Shown: piece after piece, positions 35,715-44,639 of the stretch | How the letters are laid out: each line of letters starts with the position of its first letter | How positions within the stretch are numbered: position 1 is the stretch's first letter | Assembly (NCBI RefSeq): GCF_017352155.2 | Contig: NZ_CP071462.1 | Coordinates: 1,240,001-1,304,000, forward strand | Direction: 5' to 3' | From: Haloterrigena alkaliphila | GTDB lineage: Archaea > Halobacteriota > Halobacteria > Halobacteriales > Natrialbaceae | DNA: 64,000 bases | The notes under the pieces: model-generated | What the model was told of the DNA's origin: nothing | Database searches by the model: none | What the model saw: the letters and a program-made list of their open reading frames with translations, nothing else | Program-made: the position numbers and the translations under genes

Positions 35715-38414
35715 TCAGTCCTCGATCTCGATCGCCGGTCGACCGGGTGCGGCGTTTTTCAGGACGGCGTCGGGGGCCTCCTCGGCGGCGACGACGGTCA
35801 CCGGCGCCTCGAACTCGCGTTCGATCAGCCACGCGGCGGCCTCGAGCGCCTCGTACTCCGCCTCGGGGGACAGCGTCATCGACAGCGCCTCCCGTTCGGC
35901 CTGCAGGTCCTGCCCGTAGTCGGCCGCGGCGTCGCCCTGCTCGCGGATGTGGCTCTCCTGCATGAGTTCGCCGATCAGGTTGTCGGCGTCGCTCTCGATC
36001 GCGATCCCGAGGGCGTCGTACTTCCACTCGGGGGCGACGACGACGTCGATCGCCTGCGGGTCCTCGATGCCGGCCACCTCGACGATGTCGCGGACGTCCT
36101 CGCGGGTGTTTTCGACCAGACGGCGGCGCTTGGCGACGTGATCGCGGTCGACCTCGGCGGTCGGCCACGCGGCGTCGACGACGAGGCCGTCGTTGCCCAG
36201 TTCGTCCCACAGTTCCTCGGCGAGGTGGGGTACGACCGGCGCGAGCAGGCGGACGACGGCCGACAGCCCGCGCTCGAGGGTCCCGGCGTGTGGCTCTGCG
36301 TAGTCGACGTACTGTCGCAGCGTCCGGGTCAGATCCTGGGTCTCCCGCAGCGCCCGGTTGAACGTCAGGTCGTCGTACTCGTCGGTGGCGATGGCGATCG
36401 TCGCGTCGATTTCGCTCTCGACGTAGTTGGCGATCGAATCGTCGTCGCCGGCGGGCGCGTTCGCTCGCGGCTCGTCGCCGCTCGCCTCTTCCGCGGCGCG
36501 TGGCGCCGCGCCCGCCACGAACTCCTCGACCATCTCCTTCAGCCGACCGAGGAACGCGTTCGTCGAGCGGACGCCCTCCTCTCTCCAGTCGAAGTCGCGC
36601 TCGGGCTGGGCGGCCTGCATCATGAACAGCCGCGCCGTGTCGGCCCCGTACTCCTCGACGATCCGCTGGGGCGAGACGACGTTACCCTTCGACTTGGACA
36701 TCTTCTCGCCCTCGAGCTGGACCATCCCCTGGGCGAGCAGGTTCGTGAACGGCTCGCGGTGCTCGAGGTCCTCGTGGTCGGCCAGCACCTTCGTGAAGAA
36801 CCGGGAGTACAGCAGGTGCATCACGGCGTGTTCGATGCCGCCGACGTACTGGTCGACGGGCATCCAGTCGTTGGCCTGCTCGCGGTCGAAGGGAGTCTCC
36901 TCGAGGCCCGGCGAGACGTACCGCAGGAAGTACCACGAGGAGTCGACGAAGGTGTCCATCGTGTCCGTCTCGCGGGTGGCGTCGGCGCCGCAGTCGGGAC
37001 AGGTCGTCTGCTTCCACTCCTCGGCGGCGTCCAACGGGTTTCCGGTGGTGTTGATGAACTCCGGCAGTTCGACGGGGAGGTCATCTTCGGGGACCATGAC
37101 GGGGCCACACTCGTCGCAGTGGATCACCGGAATCGGCGTTCCCCAGTAGCGCTGCCGGGAGATTCCCCAGTCGCGCAGTTGGTACTGCTTCGCTTCCTCG
37201 GCGCTTTCGATGTCTGCGGTCAGGCGCTCTCGAGCGGTCTCGCTGTCGAGCCCCGAGTAGTCGTCGGAGTCGATCAGGACGCCGTCCTCGGTGAACGCTT
37301 CGTCCTCGACGTCGGGGGCCGCGGGCTCCTCGCCGTCGTCGGGTTCGGGCGCGATGACGGGCCTGATCTCGATCCCCTTCTTCTCGGCGAAGGCGTGGTC
37401 GCGCTCGTCGTGGGCCGGCACCGCCATCAGCGCGCCGGTTCCGACGTCCGAGAGGACGAAGTCGGCGACGTAGACCGGAATCTCCTCGCCGGTCACGGGG
37501 TTCGTGGCGGTCAAACCCGTCTCGACGCCGTTGGGTTCGTCGCCGTCGGGGTCGGCCACCTCCTCGATGAAGCGGCGAACGTCGTCGTCCTGCTCCGCGA
37601 GTTCTTCGCTGATCGGGTGATCCGGCGCGAGCGCGAAGAACGTCGCGCCGTAGACGGTGTCGACGCGGGTGGTAAATGCCGTCACCGGCCCGTGATCCTC
37701 GATATCGAACTGTAGTTCGGTCCCGTACTGGCGGCCGATCCAGTTGCGCTGCATCTGCCGAACCGAGTTGGGCCACCCCTCGAGGTCGTCGATCGCGTCC
37801 AGCAACTCGTCGGCGTACTCGGTGATCTTCAGGAACCACTGCTCGAGTTCGCGCTGTTCGACGGGCGTATCGCAGCGCCAGCAGAGTTCGGCCTCGCCCT
37901 CGACCTGCTCGTCCGCGAGGACGGTCTCGCAGTGGGGACACCAGTTGACCTCGGCGTCGCGGCGCTCGACCAGCCCTTCCTCGTGGAACCGCTCGAAGAG
38001 CCACTGGTTCCACTGGTAGTACTCCGGCGTGCAGGTGGCGATCTCTCGATCCCAGTCGTAGCCGAAGCCCATCGCCTCCATCTGGTCGCGCATCGTGTCG
38101 ATGCAGTCGAACGTCCAGTCCCGCGGGTTCGTGTCGCGTTCCTTGGCCGCGTTCTCCGCGGGGAGGCCGAAGGCGTCCCACCCCATCGGGTGGAGGACTT
38201 CGTCGCCGCACATTCGTCGGAATCGGGCGTAGGCGTCCGTGATCGTGTAGTTTCGGACGTGGCCCATGTGGAGTTTGCCCGACGGATACGGGTACATGCC
38301 GAGGACGTACGTCGGGTCCTCGACGTCATCGGGCGTCCGATAGGCGTCCGCCTCGTCCCACGCCTCCTGCCAGCGCCGTTCGACCGTCGCGTGGTCGTAT
38401 CCCGCGTCGCTCAT
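35715..38414 (-). CDS. leuS: Leucyl-tRNA synthetase, bacterial type
   Basis: The product has 899 residues. The class I signatures are PSGKLHMGHVRNYTITDA (HIGH) and EKMSKSKGNVVSPQRIVE (KMSKS) near residue 570. The architecture is the bacterial one, with CP1 editing domain (TRVDTVYGATFFALAPDHP) and a zinc-like Cys set (NWCPHCETVLADEQ; CWRCDTP). Haloarchaeal LeuRS of this type is considered horizontally acquired. Residues about 636-651 (AAPRAAEEASGDEPRA) are an insertion made by the palindromic element at 36463-36509. The ATG at 38414 is only 6-12 bases from a TATATAAG stretch, so the actual promoter is probably the one near 38444-38451 (GGTATAGG). Confidence 0.97.
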   Translation of the reverse strand: MSDAGYDHATVERRWQEAWDEADAYRTPDDVEDPTYVLGMYPYPSGKLHMGHVRNYTITDAYARFRRMCGDEVLHPMGWDAFGLPAENAAKERDTNPRDWTFDCIDTMRDQMEAMGFGYDWDREIATCTPEYYQWNQWLFERFHEEGLVERRDAEVNWCPHCETVLADEQVEGEAELCWRCDTPVEQRELEQWFLKITEYADELLDAIDDLEGWPNSVRQMQRNWIGRQYGTELQFDIEDHGPVTAFTTRVDTVYGATFFALAPDHPISEELAEQDDDVRRFIEEVADPDGDEPNGVETGLTATNPVTGEEIPVYVADFVLSDVGTGALMAVPAHDERDHAFAEKKGIEIRPVIAPEPDDGEEPAAPDVEDEAFTEDGVLIDSDDYSGLDSETARERLTADIESAEEAKQYQLRDWGISRQRYWGTPIPVIHCDECGPVMVPEDDLPVELPEFINTTGNPLDAAEEWKQTTCPDCGADATRETDTMDTFVDSSWYFLRYVSPGLEETPFDREQANDWMPVDQYVGGIEHAVMHLLYSRFFTKVLADHEDLEHREPFTNLLAQGMVQLEGEKMSKSKGNVVSPQRIVEEYGADTARLFMMQAAQPERDFDWREEGVRSTNAFLGRLKEMVEEFVAGAAPRAAEEASGDEPRANAPAGDDDSIANYVESEIDATIAIATDEYDDLTFNRALRETQDLTRTLRQYVDYAEPHAGTLERGLSAVVRLLAPVVPHLAEELWDELGNDGLVVDAAWPTAEVDRDHVAKRRRLVENTREDVRDIVEVAGIEDPQAIDVVVAPEWKYDALGIAIESDADNLIGELMQESHIREQGDAAADYGQDLQAEREALSMTLSPEAEYEALEAAAWLIEREFEAPVTVVAAEEAPDAVLKNAAPGRPAIEIED
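36463..36509 (-). repeat. 47-bp palindromic element inside leuS (copy 1)
   Basis: On the coding strand it starts GCGGCGCCACGCGCCGC (stem GCGGCG/CGCCGC, loop CCACG) and contains a second stem GCGGC-GACGA-GCCGC. It is 41/47 identical to the copy in hemD at 44984-45030. The stem position 5/13 pair differs as C-G here and A-T there, keeping base pairing. It encodes AAPRAAEEASGDEPRA in the same phase as in hemD. A mobile, palindromic, in-frame element is the simplest reading. Confidence 0.85.
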
Positions 38415-38604
38415 TTGCTTATATAGCTATAGGCGGGGACGCCGCCCTATACCTTTCCATACACTAGCCCCTCGATCCGTCGACCGCCGCCGTCGATCGC
38501 CGCCTCGAGTCGTCGCGCCCGATCATCGTCGGGCCCCGAGCGGTCGCGATTCGGCGGTTCCGGTAGCCGAGATGTTTTAGTCCCGCCTCCCGCCATCACG
38601 ATGC

Positions 38605-39375
38605 ATGGTAGCAGACACCACTGTCTTCGTCACGGGTGCGAGTCAAGGATTGGGCCGCGAAATCGCCGTCGCGTTCGCCGAGGCGGGTGCGAACGTCGTC
38701 CTCGCGGCCAGGAGCGACGGCATCTACGAGACCGCGGAACTGATCGACGCCCCCGAGCGAACGCTGGCGGTCGAGACCGACGTGACCGAGCCCGATTCGG
38801 TCGCCGACGCCGTCGACGAGACGATCGAGACCTTCGGCGGCCTGGACTGTCTCGTGAACAACGCCGGCATCGCCGGCCCCACCGCGCCGCTCGAGGAGAC
38901 GACCGACGACGAGTGGCTCGAGACCCTGGACGTCAACGTCGTCGGGGTTGCCCGCGTCACGCGGGAAGCGGCTCCGCACCTGCGCGAGTCCGAGCGGGGC
39001 AGCGTCGTCAACATCTCCTCGATCGGCGGCAAGCGGCCCTACGCCAATCGGGGCCCGTACGCCGCCTCGAAGATGGGGTTGATCGGCGTGACTCGCGCGC
39101 TGGCGGCCGAGTTCGGCGACGACGGCGTCACCGTCAACGCGATCTGTCCCGGGCCGGTCGAGGGCGAGCGGATCCGGGGCGTCTTCGAGCGACAGGCCGA
39201 GGCGGCGGGCGTCCCCGTGGAGGCCGTCGAGGGCGAGGTCCTGGACAGTCTCATGATCGAGGAGCTGGTCCCGCCCGAGGAGGTCGCCGACATGGCCGTC
39301 CACCTCGCGTCCGAGGCGTCGCGCCACGTCACGGGCCAAGATATCAATGTCTCGTCGGGCGGGGCCTGGTACTAA
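38605..39375 (+). CDS. SDR family NAD(P)-dependent oxidoreductase (FabG-like)
   Basis: The product has 256 residues. Classical SDR motifs are TGASQGLGREIA (cofactor loop), LVNNAGIAGP, the catalytic Ser in VVNISSIGG, the Tyr-x3-Lys in YAASKMGLIG and the following NAICPGPVEGERI. The C-terminus has VTGQDINVSSGGAWY. The TATA-like GTTTTAG lies about 30 bases upstream, suggesting a short or absent leader from ATG 38605 (an out-of-frame ATG is at 38601). Substrate unknown; related enzymes reduce 3-oxoacyl groups or dehydrogenate glucose. Confidence 0.93.
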   Translation: MVADTTVFVTGASQGLGREIAVAFAEAGANVVLAARSDGIYETAELIDAPERTLAVETDVTEPDSVADAVDETIETFGGLDCLVNNAGIAGPTAPLEETTDDEWLETLDVNVVGVARVTREAAPHLRESERGSVVNISSIGGKRPYANRGPYAASKMGLIGVTRALAAEFGDDGVTVNAICPGPVEGERIRGVFERQAEAAGVPVEAVEGEVLDSLMIEELVPPEEVADMAVHLASEASRHVTGQDINVSSGGAWY

Positions 39376-39545
39376 CGCCTGTGGCGACCGGACGGTCGGT
39401 GTCTCCGTGCGGTCGGTGGCGACCGACCTGCAGCGCCGTACCGAGGACGCGCCGATCGGCGACGCTGACGACCCCTAGCGTCTGCCGCAACGCCTCGATA
39501 CCGCGTCGATCGGCCGCCTCGAGGATTCGAACCGCTACTCTCCGC

Positions 39546-39968
39546 TCACTCGATGTCGATCTGCTTCGACTCGTCGTCGCCGCCCCCGACCTTCGGGAGG
39601 CGGACGGTCAACACGCCGTCCTCGTAGCCGGCCGAGACCGACTCCTCCTCGACCGGTTCCGGCAGGCGGATCCGGCGGTTCGCCGACGTGCGGGTCCGTT
39701 CGCGGCGGAGGTACCGACCCTCGGCGTACTCGGACTCCTCGTCCCGGCTGGCCTCGAGGCGCAGGGTCCCCTCCGAGAGGGTCAGGTCGATGTCGTCGGT
39801 CTCGTAGCCGGGCAGATCGGCCGTCACGAGGTACTCGTCGCCGGTGTCGGCGACGTCGACCGGGACGGAGCCGGGTACCTGCAGGCCGCCGCTGGTCATC
39901 CCCTCCTCGACCTGTCGGCTGACGCGGTCGAGCATCTCCTCGATGTCCTGGAACGGGTTTCGTCGCAT
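39546..39968 (-). CDS. Hsp20/alpha-crystallin family small heat-shock protein
   Basis: The product has 140 residues. The alpha-crystallin domain is seen as VDVADTGDEYLVTADLPGYE, then LEASRDEESEYAEGRYLRRE, and the conserved ending RIRLPEPVEEESVSAGYEDG followed by VLTVRLPK. The N-terminal arm is short (NPFQDIEEMLDRVSRQ). It would hold unfolding proteins in solution. The gene is on the minus strand next to the peroxiredoxin gene, so the two stress genes are neighbours but separated by 59 bases. Confidence 0.95.
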   Translation of the reverse strand: MRRNPFQDIEEMLDRVSRQVEEGMTSGGLQVPGSVPVDVADTGDEYLVTADLPGYETDDIDLTLSEGTLRLEASRDEESEYAEGRYLRRERTRTSANRRIRLPEPVEEESVSAGYEDGVLTVRLPKVGGGDDESKQIDIE

Positions 39969-40027
39969 GCTCGTCGGTACGGCCTCGAGCGAGATAAATT
40001 CTGCCCGCCGTCCGCCGTCACAATCGC

Positions 40028-40486
40028 CTACTCGGGCAGCGTCACCAGTCCGTCGTCGAGCGCATCCATCAAAACGTCGCGCGCGTGGCCGTCGGGATCG
40101 ACGTTCTCGTAGACGGCTTTCACCTCACCGTCGGCGAGGACGAAGGTCGTTCGCGCGGTGACGCCGCTGTCGCGCAGTTCGACGCCGAAGGCGTCGGCGA
40201 TTTCGGCGTCCGGGTCGGCCAGCAGGTCGAACTCGAGGCCCTCCTGCTGGCAGAACGACTCGTGGGAGTCGGCGTCGTCCCGCGAGACGCCGTAGACCTC
40301 GACGCCGGCGTCCGCGTAGCTCTCGCGCTCGCGCTGGAACTGGTTCGCCTCGACCGTACAGCCGGGGGTGTCGTCCTTCGGGTAGAAGTAAAGGACCGTC
40401 GGCTCCTCGAACGCGAGGGTGCGCTCGTCGCCGTCCTGATTCGGTGCGGTCACGGTCGGGGCGTCGTCGCCTTCCTCGAGCGTCAT
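40028..40486 (-). CDS. bcp: Peroxiredoxin, Bcp/PrxQ type
   Basis: The product has 152 residues from ATG 40486 (MTLEEGDDAPTVTAPNQDG). The peroxidatic motif is YPKDDTPGCTVEANQF, with T, P and C as expected. The resolving Cys that usually follows five residues later in PrxQ proteins is replaced (EANQF instead of EACxF), although another Cys is present in SHESFCQQEG; this might be a 1-Cys or atypical 2-Cys enzyme. It reduces peroxides. A 21-bp direct repeat lies just upstream of the start. Confidence 0.93.
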   Translation of the reverse strand: MTLEEGDDAPTVTAPNQDGDERTLAFEEPTVLYFYPKDDTPGCTVEANQFQRERESYADAGVEVYGVSRDDADSHESFCQQEGLEFDLLADPDAEIADAFGVELRDSGVTARTTFVLADGEVKAVYENVDPDGHARDVLMDALDDGLVTLPE

Positions 40487-40508
40487 GTGCGGGGCTACCG
40501 CGGGGAGC

Positions 40509-40558
40509 CGGAAAACCGTTTGCGGTCGAACGGGACGCGGAAAACCGTTTGCGGTCGA
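40509..40558 (+). repeat. Direct repeat of 21 bp (two copies, 29-bp spacing) upstream of bcp
   Basis: CGGAAAACCGTTTGCGGTCG plus A occurs at 40509-40529 and again at 40538-40558. The copies are identical and spaced 29 bases apart, close to three helical turns. They start 23 bases upstream of the bcp start on the minus strand. The repeated site contains half-palindromic AAACCG and CGGT and could bind a regulator such as one responding to oxidants. Confidence 0.8.
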
Positions 40559-40656
40559 TACCGCCACCGTGTGAGCCGCGTCACCGCAACCGACGGTCGA
40601 CCGGTTCAGGTGAAAGCCTCGCGTTGAATACCGCGCCGGCGCTGTGTGTTCCCGCT

Positions 40657-41082
40657 ATGTCCGCCAGTGAACTCGGTCCGAACGACGTCGTAACGGCAGG
40701 CCCCGACACAGAACTCGGAACGGTCGCACAGCGACTGGCCTCGAACAACGTCGGCACCGCGGTCGTCACCGAGAACGACGCGCCGGTCGGCATCGTCACC
40801 GACCGCGACATCGCCCTCGAGGTGGGCCAGAGCGACGACGTCGCCGCGACGCCCGCCGAAGACGTGATGACGGGCGGACTGACGACGTTACAGGCGGACG
40901 CGGACGCACTCGAGATCTCGCAGGCTATCAAGGCGGAGAACGCGCGTCGGTTCCCGGTCGTCGACGACGACGGGACGCTCACCGGCATCGTCACCCTCGA
41001 CGACCTCGTCGCGACCATCGGCGAACAACTCGAGAACGTCGCGGACACGATCGAATCGCAGTCGCCCGACTACAGCCCGTAG
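40657..41082 (+). CDS. CBS-domain pair protein
   Basis: The product has 141 residues from ATG 40657 (MSASELGPNDVVTAGPDTEL). It consists of two CBS domains: VVTENDAPVGIVTDRDIALE in the first and FPVVDDDGTLTGIVTLDDLV in the second. The usual length and lack of other domains mark a stand-alone CBS pair that binds adenosyl ligands and regulates a partner. It lies about 170 bases from the divergent bcp start, across the direct repeats. The partner is unknown. Confidence 0.93.
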   Translation: MSASELGPNDVVTAGPDTELGTVAQRLASNNVGTAVVTENDAPVGIVTDRDIALEVGQSDDVAATPAEDVMTGGLTTLQADADALEISQAIKAENARRFPVVDDDGTLTGIVTLDDLVATIGEQLENVADTIESQSPDYSP

Positions 41083-41240
41083 TCCGACCACGTCGCGGCC
41101 GCGGTCCCGATCTCGATCTCGGGGACGGCGCTCGGGTCTGTTCCAACTCGAGCGTTTCCGGCGGGATGGCGATGGGCGCACGGAGCATACCGGCGGTACT
41201 CCCCCCAGCGAACGAGCAGTGCGCGTCGGACCGCCGATCG

Positions 41241-42047
41241 CTACCCGACGACGTGCTCGGTGTCGTAGGAACCCAGCCGGCGGACCCATCCCTTCTCCGC
41301 GAGTTCCTCCAAGTCCTCGATCGCCTCCTTCGTCCGGGACTCGTAGAGGCCGGCCTCGAAGTCGACGTGGAAGACGTAGTCGCCGAGTCGCTGGCCGCTG
41401 GGGCGGGACTCGACGCGGGTGAGGTTGATGTCGCGGTCGGCGAAGGGCTCGAGCAACTCGAGCAGCAGTCCGGGGTAGTTCGCGTTCGGGTAGACGACCA
41501 GCGAGGTCTTGCCGCCGCCCTTCGAGCGCTCCTCGGCGGGCGCGAGCGCGAGGAACCGCGTCGCGTTCGAGTCCCGATCCTGGATGTCCTCGGCGATCAC
41601 CTGGATGTCGTCGCCGCCGTTGTCCGGGTGAGCGACGCCCGCGATCGAGGGGTCGTCGCGGGCGAGTTCGACGCTCTGTGCCGTGCTCGCGACGGCCTCG
41701 AGCGTGGCGTCGGGATACTCGCGATCGAGATAGGAGCGACACTGGGCGAGCGCCTGGGAGTGGCTGGCGACGGTGTCGAACCCCGGTCCCTGGGCGAGCA
41801 GAGCGTGTTTGATCGGGGTGACGATCTCCCGGACGACGGCGACGTCGTACTCCGCTAGCGCGTCGAGACTCTCCGTGACGCTTCCCTCGATGCTGTTCTC
41901 GATGGGGATGACGCCGCGCTCGTACTCGCCGCTGGCGACGGCGTCGACGATCGAGGTGACCGACTGCCGGAACTCGATCTCGTCGTCGACCGCCGTCGCC
42001 GCCCGGTGTGAGTAGGTGCCTTCGGGACCCAGCGTAACTACGACCAT
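41241..42047 (-). CDS. pheA: Prephenate dehydratase
   Basis: The product has 268 residues. The dehydratase domain has LGPEGTYSHRAA, VIPIENSIEGSVTESLD, GVAHP, and the TRF-type motif NATRFLALAP; an ACT domain follows with ITLTRVESRPSG-like sequence INLTRVESRPSGQRLGDYVF. It converts prephenate to phenylpyruvate and would be feedback-regulated by phenylalanine through the ACT domain. No chorismate mutase domain is fused. The reading start is ATG 42047. Confidence 0.96.
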   Translation of the reverse strand: MVVVTLGPEGTYSHRAATAVDDEIEFRQSVTSIVDAVASGEYERGVIPIENSIEGSVTESLDALAEYDVAVVREIVTPIKHALLAQGPGFDTVASHSQALAQCRSYLDREYPDATLEAVASTAQSVELARDDPSIAGVAHPDNGGDDIQVIAEDIQDRDSNATRFLALAPAEERSKGGGKTSLVVYPNANYPGLLLELLEPFADRDINLTRVESRPSGQRLGDYVFHVDFEAGLYESRTKEAIEDLEELAEKGWVRRLGSYDTEHVVG

Positions 42048-42142
42048 TGGCTGGTGATAGCGGAGAGAGGATCAAAATACCTCGGGTCCGCCCCGTTCGC
42101 TGCCTGCCGGTTCGGCGAATCGCACCGCGGTGTCGCGCCGGA

Positions 42143-42508
42143 TCAGGCCGTCGCCGTGACGATGTCGCCCTCGTACTCGGCGATGGCGTCCAGGACCGCT
42201 TCCCGGTCGTCGGAGTCGACGTCGAACTCCTGCATCGTCGCGTCCAGGTGCTCGACGATGGCGTAGAAGTCGGGTTTCGTGATTCCGAGCTCGTCGTGTG
42301 CGGATTCCATGTCGTCGCCGGAGTAGTCGACGGGACCGCCCGCGACCGCGCTGATGAACTGGGTTTGGTGGGCGCGCTGTTTCTGCATGTCGACGTCCTC
42401 GAAGTAGTGAGCCACCTGTTCGTCCTCGATCACGCGTTCGTAGAACCGGTCGACCACGGCGCCGATGGCGTCCCGTCCGCCGAGTCGTTCGTACAGAGTT
42501 TCGCTCAT
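42143..42508 (-). CDS. Group I-type truncated haemoglobin
   Basis: The product has 121 residues. The trHb pattern is MSETLYERLGGRDAIGAVVD at helix A/B, FYERVIEDEQVAHYF, and the proximal His in SAHDELGITKPDFYAI. The B10 and E-region positions cannot be assigned safely by eye. Members bind O2 or NO. It lies divergent from hemC with a shared intergenic region of about 163 bases, so the haem-binding protein and the haem-precursor operon may be regulated together. Confidence 0.92.
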   Translation of the reverse strand: MSETLYERLGGRDAIGAVVDRFYERVIEDEQVAHYFEDVDMQKQRAHQTQFISAVAGGPVDYSGDDMESAHDELGITKPDFYAIVEHLDATMQEFDVDSDDREAVLDAIAEYEGDIVTATA

Positions 42509-42671
42509 CCGCCCGTCCCTACTAACGGTAGATGGTTAAATTGTAGTTCGAACGTGTTCGCCCCAAAATTCATGTTGTATGATCACATGTAGCAAGTTCC
42601 GGATCGAACGCCCGCCGCGGGGCGTCCGACAAGCGTGCGCTTTTCATACCCCAGGCGCCGACTGTTCTCCT

Positions 42672-43805
42672 ATGAGAACGCGCGGGACGCTGCGACTGGC
42701 GACGCGGGGGTCCACACTCGCCCGGCGACAGGCCTCGCTGGTGAAGGAGGCCCTGGAGGACCGGCGCTACGAGGTGGAGCTGGTCACCGTCGAGACGACG
42801 GGCGACCAGATCAGGGACGAACTCATCCACCGGCTGGGAAAGACCGGTGCGTTCGTCCGCGAACTCGACGAACGCGTCCTCGAGGGCGACCTCGACGGCG
42901 CCGTCCACTCGATGAAGGACATGCCGACCGAACAGCCCCAGGAGCTCGTCACCGCGGCGGTACCCGAACGCGGGCCGCCGGGCGACGTCCTGCTCACGCC
43001 CGACGGGTCGACGCTCGAGGAGCTTTCCCGCGGCGCGACCGTCGGCACCTCGAGTCTGCGCCGACGGGCCCAACTCCTCTCTGAGCGACCCGACCTCGAG
43101 GTCGAACCACTGCGAGGGAACGTGGACACGCGCCTCGAGAAGTTGCTCGCACCCGCGCTCCAGGCCGAACACCAGGAGCGCTCGGAAGCGGACAAGGAGC
43201 GCAAGGCGAACACTGGAGACGAGGACTTCGAACCCGAGTACGACCGCACCGTCGACGAGTGGTTCGACGACCTCTCGGAACTCGAGCGGCAGGCGCTGGG
43301 GCGGGAGGTCGAGACCGAGTACGACGCCATCGTGCTCGCACAGTCGGGACTCGAGCGCAGCGGCCTCCAGCACTCCGTCGAGTACCGGGAACTCCCGGTC
43401 GAAACGTTCGTTCCCGCACCGGGTCAGGGCGCGCTGGCCGTCACCGCGCGCGACGGCGAGACGGCCCGTGATATGCAGTCGGCGATCGATTTCCCGCGCA
43501 GTCGGGTCGAGACGACGGTCGAACGGACGATCCTCGCGGAACTGGGCGGCGGCTGTATCGCCCCCGTCGGGATCTACGCCGTCGTTCAGGGCGAGTACGT
43601 CCACGCGACGGTCCAGGTCTTCGATCGGGACGGCGAGGAGTCGGTCGAGGCCGGTCGCGACCTCCCGGTCGAGCACCACGCCGAGGCCGCCCGCGAGTTC
43701 GCTCGCGACCTCGCGGACCGCGGTGCAGCGGAACTGATCGAAGCCGCTCGCGACGACGCTGCAAACGACGACGCCTCCGCGGAAGATAAGCCGAAGGGGA
43801 AATAG
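42672..43805 (+). CDS. hemC: Hydroxymethylbilane synthase (porphobilinogen deaminase)
   Basis: The product has 377 residues from ATG 42672 (MRTRGTLRLATRGSTLARRQ). Key blocks are DGAVHSMKDMP, TVGTSSLRRRAQLL, LRGNVDTRLEKLL and the dipyrromethane-binding Cys in LGGGCIAPVGIYA. It is longer than the usual 310 residues because a charged insertion of about 55 residues lies after LRGNVDTRLEKLL. The same position carries an insertion in other haloarchaeal HemC proteins I know of. It polymerises four porphobilinogens. SUMT and HemD follow on the same strand. Confidence 0.97.
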   Translation: MRTRGTLRLATRGSTLARRQASLVKEALEDRRYEVELVTVETTGDQIRDELIHRLGKTGAFVRELDERVLEGDLDGAVHSMKDMPTEQPQELVTAAVPERGPPGDVLLTPDGSTLEELSRGATVGTSSLRRRAQLLSERPDLEVEPLRGNVDTRLEKLLAPALQAEHQERSEADKERKANTGDEDFEPEYDRTVDEWFDDLSELERQALGREVETEYDAIVLAQSGLERSGLQHSVEYRELPVETFVPAPGQGALAVTARDGETARDMQSAIDFPRSRVETTVERTILAELGGGCIAPVGIYAVVQGEYVHATVQVFDRDGEESVEAGRDLPVEHHAEAAREFARDLADRGAAELIEAARDDAANDDASAEDKPKGK

Positions 43806-43820
43806 CTAGCGCACACGTAC

Positions 43821-44639
43821 ATGTTGCCGGACTCCATCGAACCCGATTCGGGCACCGTCTACCTCGTCGGTAGCGGTCCCGGCGATCCGGGCCTGTTGAC
43901 CGTCAGGGCCCGGGCGCTCCTCGAGAAGGCCGACGTCGTGCTCCACGACAAACTCCCCGGACCGGAGATCCTCCAGTTGCTCCCCGAGGAGCGACGCATC
44001 GACGTCGGCAAGCGCGCCAACGGCGACCGCACGCCCCAGTCGGAGATCAACGAACGGCTGGTCGAACTCGCCCGCGAGGGGAAGTCGGTCGCGCGACTCA
44101 AGGGCGGCGACTCCTTCGTCTTCGGCCGCGGCGGCGAGGAGGCCGAGTACCTGGCGGCCCACGAGGTCCCCTTCGAGGTCGTCCCCGCGGTCACCTCGGC
44201 CATCGCCGCGCCCGCCGTCGCCGGCATCCCCGTCACGCACCGCGATCACGCCTCCTCCGTCACGTTCGTCACGGGCCACGAGGACCCGACCAAGGAGGAG
44301 TCCGCGGTCGACTGGGAGGCCCTGGCCGCGACCGGCGGAACCATCGTCGTCCTGATGGGTGTCACGCGCCTCCCCGACTACACGAAGGCGTTGCGCGAGG
44401 CCGGAATGACGCCGGAGACGCCGGTCGCGCTCGTCGAACGCGCGACCTGGCCCGCCCAGCAGGTCGCGACGGGCACCCTCGAGACGATCGTCGACGCCCG
44501 CGACGAAGAGGGGATCAAGCCGCCCGCGGTGACGGTGATCGGCGACGTCGCGAGCACGCGCGAGACCGTCGTCGACTTTCTGGAGAACGACTACAGCACG
44601 GCCGATCCCGCCGAGTGGCCCGACGAGGCGGAGCAATGA
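43821..44639 (+). CDS. cobA: Uroporphyrinogen-III C-methyltransferase (SUMT)
   Basis: The product has 272 residues. SUMT blocks are VYLVGSGPGDPGLLTVRARA, VVLHDKLPGPEIL, LKGGDSFVFGRGGEEAEYL, PAVTSAIAAPAVAGIPVTHR and IVVLMGVTRLPDY. The SAM-binding Gly-rich loop and the PxxVTSA motif are intact. It methylates uroporphyrinogen III at C-2 and C-7 toward sirohaem or cobalamin. It follows hemC by 15 bases and overlaps hemD by 4. Confidence 0.96.
   Translation: MLPDSIEPDSGTVYLVGSGPGDPGLLTVRARALLEKADVVLHDKLPGPEILQLLPEERRIDVGKRANGDRTPQSEINERLVELAREGKSVARLKGGDSFVFGRGGEEAEYLAAHEVPFEVVPAVTSAIAAPAVAGIPVTHRDHASSVTFVTGHEDPTKEESAVDWEALAATGGTIVVLMGVTRLPDYTKALREAGMTPETPVALVERATWPAQQVATGTLETIVDARDEEGIKPPAVTVIGDVASTRETVVDFLENDYSTADPAEWPDEAEQ

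Noticed and set aside
39505-39540. GGATTCGAACC, similar to the T-arm of a tRNA on the minus strand
   Set aside because: The flanking bases do not form the T stem, and no anticodon or acceptor stem can be drawn around it.
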